Source: Cryptomeria japonica
Taxonomy: Eukaryota; Streptophyta; Pinopsida; Cupressales; Cupressaceae
DNA length: 64,000 nucleotides
Direction: 5' to 3'
NCBI RefSeq assembly: GCF_030272615.1
Contig: NC_081411.1
Location: 825,834,397 to 825,898,396, forward strand
Shown: in pieces, positions 24,227 to 34,969 of the stretch
How positions within the stretch are numbered: position 1 is the stretch's first letter
Layout: each line of letters starts with the position of its first letter
Notes under the pieces: model-generated
What the model was told of the DNA's origin: nothing
The model's input: only the letters and a program-made list of their open reading frames with translations
Databases searched by the model: none
Made by a program: the position numbers and the translations under genes

Positions 24227-24555
24227 TGTTAGAGTTATCATGTTGTGGCTAGTAATTATTTATTTAATTATTAGTATATTATACTCTACGCTTAAGCTAA
24301 ACTTGGGCATTTAATAATATTGTAGGTATTTAATAATTAGAATAATTATTAAATACACATTATCCCTTTAGGGTTTCTTTAGGGTTGCACAATCTCCTTT
24401 TATAAGGATTGTATTGTACTTTTTTATTCATTCCCTCTCTGAATGATAATCTTTTTCTTCAGAGACATTATTGCCTTTTTTTCTCCATTCTTCTCTTGTG
24501 ATAGGCATTTTGCTTCCAGGTGTTCTTGGGATCTTTGTATTTCTCAACTTCTTCA
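24227..24555 (+). repeat. 5' LTR of the LARD-like element
   Basis: Starts TGTTAGAGTTATC and ends CTTCTTCA. It contains TATAAGGATTG near 24400 and lacks the CTGAAGTT segment found near the 3' LTR end. Confidence 0.85.
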
Positions 24556-24567
24556 TGGTATTAGAGC
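24556..24567 (+). other. Primer-binding site
   Basis: TGGTATTAGAGC directly follows the LTR. It is one base off the classical plant initiator-Met site TGGTATCAGAGC. Confidence 0.8.
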
Positions 24568-25173
24568 TTTCATCTACTGCTACTTGTTCCTAACTTTTCA
24601 GAAGATCTTTTGGAGCTTTGAGGGTTTCAGATTTAAGAGGCTTTCTTTTGGATATGGGGGTAGCAATTTTTTCTGGGTATTTTGAGCTCAAACAGACCAC
24701 ATGGTTGTGCTCAAAGCATCCCCAAACCCCTATTTCCATATATAATTTATCAAATTTGGACAAAGTTGACTTCTGGAGCAATTTTTTTTTTCTTAGGGCC
24801 ATACAACCCCCCTTCTACACATGGATCGAGGCAATTTTTGCAAAAAGAAAAGTAAAATAAAAAATATTTTTTGGTAATTTTAACGACGTGCCCAGGCCGA
24901 GGTGGTCTCCTACCCACTACGGTCACCACGATTGCTGTCGACGATGGTTTATTCACTGCCATAGCTAGCAGCAGTGATAATCGCCACCAGTAGTGGCAGT
25001 GATCGTTAGCATTAATCCCCATCACCTACGGTCTCCGTAGTAGCATCTGCCTCACCGCAGCTTGGCCAAACTGCCACCGCCGCCTAGCTTGAGCGCCACC
25101 TCTGCCGACAGCTCCGCCCACTCACTGACAAACCCCTCTTGCAAGCCTTATGGACATGGGGGTGGTTTTTTTA

Positions 25174-25244
25174 CCTCCATTCTTCTCTTGTGACAGGTAT
25201 TTTGTTTGTAGGTGTTCTTGGGATCTCTGAAGTTGTATTTCTCA
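25174..25244 (+). repeat. Extra copy of the LTR 3' end inside the LARD-like element
   Basis: About 70 bp from CCTCCATTCTTCTCTTGTGAC to GTATTTCTCA match the last part of the LTR (including CTGAAGTT, as in the 3' LTR), but no upstream LTR sequence precedes it. Confidence 0.75.
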
Positions 25245-25768
25245 AAAAAATCTTTTTAAAAAGAAAATGGGAGGGGGGGCTCTGCCGATTCGTATGACCT
25301 CCTGGCCACCACCTTCCAGCCATCGTTGCCCAGGCCCCCAACCCACCAGATTGTTTTTCTGGCTAGGGCTCTTTTTTGACGCCAGTGGTGAATTACTTGG
25401 ACATATGAGATCATGGAAGCTTCTTATTTGTGTGGGATGACTTCTTTTTTGCTGTTGTTCATGTATTTCCAGCCTTTTGTCTTCTTTGAGCATTGGATAC
25501 ATCATTTTGTAAGCATTTTCCTTTTTACAAACACACTAAGATAAAGTGCCACTGTGCATTGCATGCTTGGGATCTTGCACATCTTGTGCCTTATTGTACT
25601 CACACTCCATTATAAAGTGCCATGTGGGGTTTGATGTTTGCCTTTGTTTGCCATCTACCTTTGTCACATGAGTGTTCCTTCCATGACATTAGCCTCATGA
25701 TGTGTGTCAAGTGAGTGTTCCTTCCACAATAGTAGCCTTTATATGTGTTTGTACTTTCTGCCGCACTC

Positions 25769-25975
25769 TTGATGTTCCTGGTTCTTCATCATGCAATTTT
25801 TCTTGGCATTCAGTTTCAGTGTACCTATCACCTCTCCCTTGTCATCATTATGGGGGGGTTTCTCCTGTTGGTTGTTGGTTCTTCATGCACTACATTATGG
25901 CTTTCAGATTCAGTGTACTCGTCATACCTCTCCCTTGTCAGCATTATGAGGGGGTTTCTATTGTTGGTGTTAATG
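25769..25975 (+). repeat. Degenerate tandem duplication inside the LARD-like element
   Basis: Two ~95-bp units each run from GGTTCTTCAT through CAGTGTAC and CCTCTCCCTTGTCA to GGGGGTTTCT, at about 25779-25870 and 25879-25965. Confidence 0.6.
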
Positions 25976-26616
25976 ATTCATTGGTTTCATATTGGAGTGA
26001 GCTATGTATTTAGTATTTGTTCATATGTACTAGGAGGATGCAACGACTGGTTACCCATGCATTTTAGTGTGATGGAATACTTACCATATGGACACTCTTT
26101 CATTCCTATTTTTGGAGGCAACCTTCCATCTTCGATTGATCAACTCTTCAGACTTTGGTGTTTTTTGCCATCTGTATCTTCGAGTCCAGTTGCTTGCCTT
26201 TGTTTGCCATCTGATTTGAGTAGTTTTATTTGTGGGCACTCATGAAGATTACAGTCTTCTCTACCTGACCATCTTCTATTGTAGTGGAGGTTCTTCAGTT
26301 CGACAATTATTCTTCAACAATGTTTGCAACTTCATGCTTCAATGGTGTTCTTCATGTTCATCCTTTGTTCCTATTTTCTGGAACATTCTCTAGTTTGGAG
26401 GCTTCTTTAGTCCTTCACTAGCCTTCATCTCTTTTTGGAGTAGAGTTTTTTCCCATGAGGTTTTCTCTATTTCTTCGCTTTACAAAGATCTTTCATACTT
26501 GGGTACCTCATCAGGCCTAGTTGTCGGGACCCATTGTTACTTTCTTGCATTTTGTTTACATGGATTTTTAGTCCTTAGTTGTTTTTAGCTACTCCCTAAG
26601 TTCATCTTAAGGGGGG

Positions 26617-26949
26617 TGTTAGAGTTATCATGTTGTAGATAATAATTATTTTAATTATTAGTCTATTATACTCTATGCTTAAGCTAAACTTAGGCATTTA
26701 ATAATATTGTAGATATTTAATAATTAATCTTAATTATTAAATACACATTATCCCTTTAGGGTTTCTTTAGGGTTGCACAATCTCCTTTTATAAGGATTGT
26801 ATTGTACTTTTCTATTCATTCCCTCTTTGAATGATAATCTTTTTCTTTAGAGCCATTATTGCCTTTTTGCCTCCATTCTTCTCTCGTGACAAGTATTTTG
26901 CTTGTAGGTGTTCTTGGGATCTCTGAAGTTGTATTTCTCAACTTCTTCG
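26617..26949 (+). repeat. 3' LTR of the LARD-like element
   Basis: Starts TGTTAGAGTTATC right after GGGGGG and ends CTTCTTCG, where the 5' LTR has CA. Confidence 0.85.
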
Positions 26950-26954
26950 GATGC

Positions 26955-28587
26955 AATATGCAAAAGTACTATGGATGAAAAGAAGTAATGTAAAGTGAAA
27001 GAAACCATTATCCAACACATGATTTTGATACATGTAACTAAGAAATAATGTAATCATATGTGAAATGGAAAACCAATCAGATTTGGTAAATTCCATTATG
27101 AAATAGCCCAAATCAGATCCAAAAATACAAGTGAAAAATTATGCAACCCATAATTTTATCTTAGAATAATAAATTAGGTTTTTTATGAAATTTATGTAAT
27201 TAAATTACAAATATGATTTATGAGTGCAAAATTTAATCTTGAAGTGCATACTAATCAAATCAAAGACCACAAATCAGAAATAAGCATGAAAGGAGTTAGG
27301 TTCACCAAAAATGTAATGGGTATAAAACTAGAGTTTCACAAATTAAAGTAATACAACCTCTAAGTTTACTCGGGGGAATATTACATTGAAAGAGGGGTGA
27401 ATCCAATAGATATAGCTTCAATCAAAGTAAGGAAAAGGCTGAAATTTTGATTAGATTCACTAGTTTATGTGCCCCCTCTTTCTAGTTGAAACTTGGAAGT
27501 GAATTGTGAAACTAGGGCAAAACAAGGGATACATGAAGAGAGATACTGAAAACAGACTGCTATAGATGTCCCATGGAGCTACAAATTGGTGTCTAGGCAA
27601 AACAAAATGTCTATAATTTGTAGCTGAAAGTTTGGCTTGATTTTTTGGGACCAAGTAGTACAGATTTGCCCTAGTTCTTTAAATTTTGCTCTGTCCAAAG
27701 CTGAATCTATTTATCATTTTAAACTCAGTCAGAATTCTTGAGTACAACTCCTGAGTCAATTCCCTGCACATAGAAAGAAAGGAGATAGTGTTGAGGATAG
27801 GGGGGAATTAACCTTGACTTGAACAAATCTAAATACCGAAGTAAATGTTGGGAGATATAACTTTGATCTATAATGGTTGATAGAAGGATTGATGATACAA
27901 TGCTCTTTGAATGTAATGGCATTAAAAACACATAAACATGGAAAACCTAATCACACATACATGCTTGCTTGAAGATTGGTGTAACTTTGCTCCATAATGC
28001 TCGAAGGATAAAATGCTATCTTGAATCTCTGAGAACACTTGATGACGAATGCTTAACAGATGCACAAACACTAGGTATAAAATCTTAGGTCAAAATGAAT
28101 TGATAGGATGTCTTTATATAGGGTTCCATAGGTAAATTACTAATTAGGCTGACCTCCAATGGTCAAGTCTGAGAGTATATACATCTTTCTTTGCTTCATC
28201 ACTACATTCAAAAAGTGGCTAGTCATTAGAAGATGAAGATCATGGCATGGAGAAAGAAGGTAAGAATTCCATGGTGAAGGACACATGATTGCCCAAAGGG
28301 AAAATCTATTCAGATCTTGCTAGACCTTCAAGTAGATTCACATGATGACATGATGTTGTTTCTTGGTAATTATTTCTATGCTTAGATTTGTTTATTTTCA
28401 ATTATTGACAATGGTTTCTATGTAGTATGATTCTTATCGGTCACATATGATCTATTACTTTTCTTAATAATTATATTACTAATCATATTCGTAGTACAAG
28501 TATGAACCCAACCGATCCATAGGCTTTCATATACTTTTTTTTTTGAGTAGGTGCACAATTTGTAAACATTATCCTTTAGTTGTGTAT
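26955..28587. other. Non-coding stretch, undiagnosed
   Basis: No gene found. If the minus-strand LTR at 28602 belongs to an element, this would be its internal region, but no gag or pol motif reads leftwards. A GAAAGAGGGGTGAATCCAATAGAT segment near 27389 resembles the one at 8650 and may be a shared repeat. Confidence 0.3.
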
Positions 28588-28599
28588 GTTTTGATACCA
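28588..28599 (-). other. Primer-binding site next to the minus-strand LTR
   Basis: Minus-strand TGGTATCAAAAC follows the LTR end (...CCTTACA) after two spacer bases. Confidence 0.6.
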
Positions 28600-28601
28600 A
28601 A

Positions 28602-29375
28602 TGTAAGGACCTCCATAAAAAATATTTACATAATTCACAAATTACACAAAATAGCATAAATTAAAGACACATGTTTAATATCTATAGATAAATGACATAT
28701 TACATTAATTACAAGAATGCTTAGTACAATAAGCCATTTACAAAGTAGTGCATAAGGAATCACAATCCTTTACAATAGACCATAAGGTCCATTAAATTGA
28801 ATACATAAGAACATAACATGAAGGTCCTCCTAATAGGAACTCCTGGAACCTGACACCTATTGCGGACAAGAACATTGTCAGAGTGTGTTTCCACCATACC
28901 ACAAAGTAATAACACTTCCCTAAAATCATCCCTGATACGAAGGATTCCTGGTCTAGCATGAGGAAGACTAGCAAGAGTAATAGAATTTTGACATTCTAAA
29001 TGCAACATCCTATTTAATGATTTGAGATCCATTTCATACATGAGGATAAACACAATATCTTAATCATGATTTTCAAATCATTCCAAGAAGATGAACAAAG
29101 GTATAAGAGTATACAAGAGCATATAAATGCATACATGACCACATAAGAGCATAAAAGAACATGTTTCTATTCATTTTCTTACATGCATATGATCACCATT
29201 ATGAATCTAATGCATATTTCTCCTACTTGTAAATTCGAGCAATGATACTACGCAAGATGATAACACACTATTTTACAAATAACAAGTAGTCTATATGTTA
29301 AAAGTGCAAGATAAACTTCTAGTATAAATATTTGTAAATCATCATGATTCAAATGCAAAAACAAATAAACTCATG
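28602..29375 (-). repeat. LTR, minus orientation (left arm of an inverted pair)
   Basis: Begins TGTAAGGACCTCC on the plus strand, which is the LTR 3' end on the minus strand. It matches the reverse complement of 29436-30157 along almost its whole length with scattered substitutions and small indels. The inner end near 29375 is approximate. Confidence 0.75.
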
Positions 29376-29435
29376 CCTTAAAATATATAATGCATGTTTT
29401 TAAAATAACGAAATCTCCATTATTTCTATTTAGAC

Positions 29436-30157
29436 ACAAGTTTAAATTTATTTTTACATTTGAATCATGACGATTTACAAATGTTCATACTAGAAGTTTA
29501 TCTTACACTCTTAACATATAGACTACGTGTCACTTATACGATAATATCATTGCTTGAGTTTACAAGTAGGAGAACTATGCATTATATTCATAATGATGAT
29601 TATATGCATGTAAGCAAATTAATAGAAACATGCTCTTTTATGCTCTTATGTGATAATGTATGCATTTATATGCTCTTATATACTCTTATACCTCTGGAGT
29701 ATTCTTGGAATGATTTGGAAATCATGATCAAATACTATCTTTATCCTTGTGTATGAGATAGATCTCAAATCATTAAATAGGATGTTGCATTTAGAATGTC
29801 AAAATTCTATTACTTTTGCCAGTATTACTTTGCTAGTCTTCCTCGTATTGGGTTATGAATCTTTTGTATCAGGACACTTCAACAATATTCTCATCTGCAG
29901 TAGGTGTTAGGCTTCAAAAGTTCCTACCAAGAGGACCTTCATGTTCTGCTCTTATGTATTCAAAGTAATCGACCTTATGGTCTATTGTAAATGATTATGA
30001 TTCCTTATGTACTACTTTGTAAATGACTTATTGTACTAAATTTTATTGTAATTAATGTATTGTCTTTGATCTATAGATATTAGACACATGTCTTTAATTT
30101 GTGCTATTTTGTTTAATTTATGAATCAGGTAAATATTTATTTATGGAGGTCCTTACA
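29436..30157 (+). repeat. LTR, plus orientation (right arm of an inverted pair)
   Basis: Ends ...GGAGGTCCTTACA at 30157 with no primer site after it, so it is a solo or 3' LTR. It forms a head-to-head inverted repeat with the left arm around a ~60-bp spacer. Confidence 0.75.
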
Positions 30158-31219
30158 TTTGCAGACAAGATATTGATTTGTGTTAAATAAGTTGTATGTG
30201 GATCATTATATTTTAATTAAATTATCTCATTTTATGCTGATCATTATTCATGTGTGCTTAGTGCTCAAGTAGTGCTCATCATTACAATACTTGTCAAAAT
30301 CAAATGTGTACTTACTATTTAAAGTATTTGGAAATCATATGAACAATTCAAACCCTTAATTAGACAGGGGATGATTAATATCTATAAGATCCTTTCACTC
30401 CCAATATCTTTATCAACTTTCCATACACTTAAACAATATCATCTCTTATATACTTCTGTTTCCTTAAAGCTTTGAGAGATTATCCTCTATCTAGACGATC
30501 CCATGCCAATGACTTGGTTTGCAACAAAAATAGAAACTTATTGACTTAGATAGGCATGCTATCAAAGACAATGACAATATCATACTTGATATTATGTTTC
30601 TTAAAGTTGATAATTTCTTTCATATCAATTATGGGAGGATTAAAGACAACACAAAAATATTTATTTTAGATGACATAATTCTAACATTGTCTACCAATAA
30701 ATTCTTCACTATTTCACTTAATGCTTGCCTAATAGTCTCCATTTATAAAGACTGTTTGAATTTTTAAAAAATGATATATTCTTTAATTATAAAAATATTA
30801 TAATATAAATCCTCACCTTTGATAGAATGAAAAAGTTAATGAAATTTTTCTTAGTTTCTCTTCTGATTTCAAATATATATTTCTATTTTCACAATGTATA
30901 GATGGAAGAGCTGCTACATTTGGTCTTCTCCTCCTACTTATACGAGTGGTTAGATTCACACTAACCAAACGATAAATTTTATTCACAAAGCTTCCATTGC
31001 GAAATAGGTTTCTGACAAGGAGCGGTTATATCCGCAATGAATGTTTAACATAGAGCGAAAAAAAACCGACCGTTAATTTTTTTTTTAAAACGCAGGCGAG
31101 CCAAGGAACTAAAGCCAAGATGACAGTCGCAGAGAGATATTGAATATCCATCCAGCCTTTTGGGCGATTGAATATCCTTGCCAGTTTCACTACATAGGCT
31201 AAAACAGCAAGTGTCAAAG
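30158..31219 (+). promoter_or_regulatory. Upstream region of the U2B'' gene
   Basis: About 1.06 kb between the LTR pair and the ATG. The last ~200 bp are less AT-rich and probably hold the 5' UTR and core promoter. I see no clear TATA box at the expected place, and the assignment is positional. Confidence 0.4.
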
Positions 31220-31292
31220 ATGATGTCCGCAGACATTCCTCCCAATCAAACGATTTACGTCAACAACCTCAATGAGAAGGTTAAAAAAGAAG
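31220..31292 (+). CDS. U2B'': U2 snRNP protein B'' exon 1
   Basis: Codes MMSADIPPNQTIYVNNLNEK and four more residues (VKKE), plus one base of the next codon, then a GT donor (GGTATTT, GT at 31293-31294). The S-A-D-I-P-P-N-Q lead and the RNP2 motif IYVNNL are characteristic of plant U2B'', the U2 snRNP protein that binds stem-loop IV of U2 snRNA together with U2A' in the spliceosome. The phase-1 end fits exon 2 exactly. An ATG doublet opens the frame; either Met could start translation, and plant homologues usually begin two residues before A-D-I-P-P. U1A is the close paralogue, but its N-terminus is different. Confidence 0.9.
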
Positions 31293-32661
31293 GTATTTCT
31301 TTTTCTTGTTTTGTTTTCCTGTGTAAATTCTAGTGCTATTTGTTTCGCTTTGTCTATTTATCATGGCAGAGCTTGAAGAAGGGGAGAAAACAATTTGTTT
31401 TTTCAAACGTTATAAACCCTAGCTTGGTGTCTTATGGCTACATTTTTCTCATTGCAGCGTGATTTTTTATTGTCAATCGAGATCTCGGCCAACGCATATG
31501 TTAAACTAGCTGAGTTACCCTAGAATTCGACAAGCTTTACCGAATGTTTTCGTTTGGTTTATTTTCTACATATATATTATTATAAAAAAAAATCCAGTGG
31601 AAGTATTGGAAGCGATAGCTCTCATTTTTTTCCATTTTCTTATAAACGAAACAACAATCCACATATGTTATATATACCCCACACATTGCTATTGCTACCA
31701 TTGAAGAACCTCACTCCGTTCTTGATGCTGGCCTATTCTGCTCATCATATTATATGAAATAACCTTCTTCTATTTCTGGCATTGTGTAAACTCTATTTCT
31801 GGCCTTGAAGCTATACATGTGGACAAACCTGCTGTCCATATCTGTAGAAAAACCATGCTTAACTGCAATTTAAAAAAATATTATGAGAAGATGACAGAAC
31901 TTAGCTCTGATTTTAATAATGGTTTTTCTAGCCTAAAAAATCTCTTTTTTAAAAAGGAAAAGTATTTTTCTTTTTCAAAAATGTTTAATAACAATTTTTT
32001 CGGTTCTTCAGGGTAAACCAAGGGTACTTCCCTAGGACTCGGGATCTGACCTCACTATATCTCAATCCACTTGGAATGTGTCCACAGTCCTGCGGACAAT
32101 CCCGGGCATATTGAAAAAAGGGCCATTCTTTTTTGGGTATGCCCGAAAGGGACGTTCCCAAACACGCTCAGTGCGGGTGTAACCCCCAAAAATGTAATGG
32201 TGATGGATCTGTAGTATTAGGGCTGACCTAGACAGGACTCAATCGGGAACCTATACTTGGATTTGCTCAGAATGGGTATGTCCTTGGAAAATGTAACTAG
32301 GAGTCTAGGATGAACCCTTAGTTTACCTAGGTGTGACCTATGCCCAAACCTATTTGGTATGCATACTGTTGATTACAAGGTGAAACTAAGCTACAATATT
32401 AACTAATGAATGCGTTCGCAAATCTGAAATTTAGATCACCAAATGAGATTATAGTGTTGCACATTCAAGTTTTCAACAATAATAAAAAAATCAGCAATAT
32501 AAAATACACCTGATTTATGTGGAGAAACCCTTTCAGGGAAAACTCCACACAAGAAAGAGGGCAAGTATATTATCAATCTTCAACAAAGAGATACACTAGA
32601 ATACTCTTCATTGCTATTTTCTGATCAATTTTACAACCCCCTGTTACCTGAAACTCAAAAC

Positions 32662-33614
32662 CTAAGTTGCCGGTTTGGGTTCGGGATTTGGATTCGCGTG
32701 CGTGGCCAAATTTTTTTTTGAGGTTTTGGGTTCGTTAGTACAAAAACATATAAAAATAAAAAATATATACATAAATGCAATAGTAGTTAAGTTCAAAATA
32801 CACCACTATGCTAATAGTCAAATAACCTAGCAAAATACACGACAATATTAATAGTCAAAACTCGATTGTCATGATGTATATACCAAACTGATGGGTGCTG
32901 CTGTGTAAACATGGTAGTTTAGTTGCTGCCTCTTGGGGATGTTATTCACTTCATCTTGTGGACCCTTGACCTGGAGTTGGAGCATTGATGGGTTTTGCAA
33001 GGGGAAACTCAAGAAAAAACCATGTTTTGATGGGCTGTACAGTTCCAGGCATGTTGTTTTAGCAGCAAATCACAAGCAGAACCGTAGATGGTTATTTAAT
33101 GCAGAAAACTGAATGTTTTCAATCCTTCAATGAGTCTTGGTATGAGTTGGAGCTAATATTCGAGGTGCTGGTACAGGCTGAGGCTTTCTAGAGGGTTGTT
33201 GATGAATTTGGAAATTAGTCAGGTGAGTTTACTTCATTTCCTACCTGATACAGAGTGGTCGCTATCCTTTATTGTTCTATAGCTGTCCATTCTTGCATTT
33301 GGAGGGGTCTATTCAATGCTGGGTGTGTTCAAAAACTTATTGCAGACTTGTAACCCACTATTTGCTGCATATTGGAGACTTTGGGAGGTGCACCTTGAAG
33401 CATGGATGCCTTATGCCTTAAGGGGGTGTACAATTCAAAGCATCAACTGAACTTATCATATCAGACCTTTTTGGCCAAAAAAAAAACACTTTAAAAAAGT
33501 TAAAAAATTTGATTTCAATGCCAGATTCCATGGACAGGATCCTGTCCGAACCTAGAGGGAATTGGACCAGGACCCCAGGACCGGGGGGTCCCCCTGTAGA
33601 TTTCAATAACTTAG
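32662..33614. mobile_element. hAT-like non-autonomous element, 953 bp
   Basis: Flanked by a perfect 8-bp duplication CTCAAAAC (32654-32661 and 33615-33622). The ends share the short inverted terminus CTAAGTT (left CTAAGTTGCCGG, right ...AATAACTTAG). An 8-bp target duplication is the hallmark of hAT transposons. There is no transposase ORF inside. Left-end sequence CTAAGTTGCCG plus GGGTTCGGG is shared with the element at 33854. Confidence 0.78.
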
Positions 33615-34770
33615 CTCAAAACCTATGAAACTACTATTGCATGGCTCAAATTTATAGAAAATTGTGGGAGGGAAAACCACTGTGGTAACTTGAAACAAGA
33701 GGCATAAGCCACTTGCAAAAACCCACACTTAACATAGTAAAAAAATAATAAATTTCACTTGGCTTCCACATGGGTACCTAGCTTATAGCCAATCAACTTT
33801 TTGGCTTCTAAGATGCTCTGTAACTCCTTAATGGCTCTTTGGTTACATAATAGCTAAGTTGCCGAATCGGGAACGGGTTCGGGAACCGGTATGTAGGTAT
33901 GTGTTGATGTGTCTTTTATACACAATCAAACACAAAATAAAATACCCAAAGGTACCTTATCCTCTCTTGAACAAAGTTTCCTCAAATGTTGAAGATTTCG
34001 TCTAATGATCAATCGAGGCAACTCCAAGGTTTTGGTATGTAGGTTCTCTACGTGTGGATAAGCACCAGTGTTCGTTGTGTTTGCTGTTTCATCAAGGGGC
34101 CTTACACACTTTCTATGAAAGCTGGTTCTTGCAACTACTCGACCAATGAGGAACTGGATTTTCCTAATACTAACCGATGTTTCAAAAAAAGGACAAAAAG
34201 ATAAGGGATTAGGGAAGACTATGCTAAACTAGGCCTATGAATGACCAAATGGAGGGCAATCTTAGTGAAACTCTACCAATTTCAGTATTGCCATATAACA
34301 ACAACTTTACTGGAATCGGTGCGATCTTCTAAGGGAATTCAAAGATTTTCAAATCATTCATGAACATAGATACCATCAATAGGGTGCATATCAACACTCA
34401 TGTAGTGATTGAACTTTAAATAATTTCAATATCTCCAGTTGACCACACAGGGCACACTTACAATTAGTAAGAGGCTAGTGGTTTGGACTATCAGCTTCAC
34501 TAAAAGATCAAGCACAACATTTATCACTCAATCTAATTCTAACATCTAAATACTATCTTCAATAAAGTGATTCAAGAAGATGAACAACCATGCAAGAAGC
34601 CACAAAGATTGCAATAAAACACCATAACTTCAATGTTTCATTAATCTCATAGCAAAATATAACAACAATTGTTCAACTTTCTCCCTTCACCAAATTTGCA
34701 CTTTCTATGAATAACTACTCTTCTTCTCTGCTAATAACCTTTTTAACCTCCCAAATGAAATGAGTGAGAG

Positions 34771-34778
34771 CTTATATA
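34771..34778 (-). promoter_or_regulatory. TATA box near the 3' end of E2
   Basis: Minus-strand TATATAAG, downstream of a CCCTAATTAGGGTTT motif, at the same relative place as TATATAAGG in element E (52007-52015). Confidence 0.55.
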
Positions 34779-34969
34779 GCATTCTCAAATACAATGAATG
34801 ACCCAGATTTAAAGAAGATCAAGGGCTGAGATTTTGACACGTAAACCCTAATTAGGGTTTATTACAAAAATAACCCTATTTAGATAAGCATTATCATAAC
34901 ATAGCCAATAGAAACTGACACAAATAACGAGGAAGCATACTCCAATAGGGATTGAATTGCCACATCATT

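Larger units (their letters stand above)
24227..26949 (+). mobile_element. Non-coding LTR retrotransposon (LARD-like, initiator-Met primer)
   Basis: Two similar ~330-bp LTRs (24227-24555 and 26617-26949) bracket 2.06 kb. A TGGTATTAGAGC primer site follows the 5' LTR and a TAAGGGGGG tract precedes the 3' LTR. The flanking 5-mers GATGT (24222-24226) and GATGC (26950-26954) are a one-mismatch target-site duplication. The interior has no RT, protease or integrase. Its long open stretch (25745-26245) is low-complexity and hydrophobic, and I do not call it a gene. Primer site and LTR style fit Ty1/copia-derived non-autonomous elements. The LTRs differ at many sites and by an ~8-bp indel, so the insertion is old. 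Confidence 0.82.

Noticed and set aside
25745-26245. 166-aa hydrophobic ORF
   Set aside because: T-rich low-complexity sequence with an internal tandem duplication inside a non-coding LTR element; no membrane-protein family recognisable.
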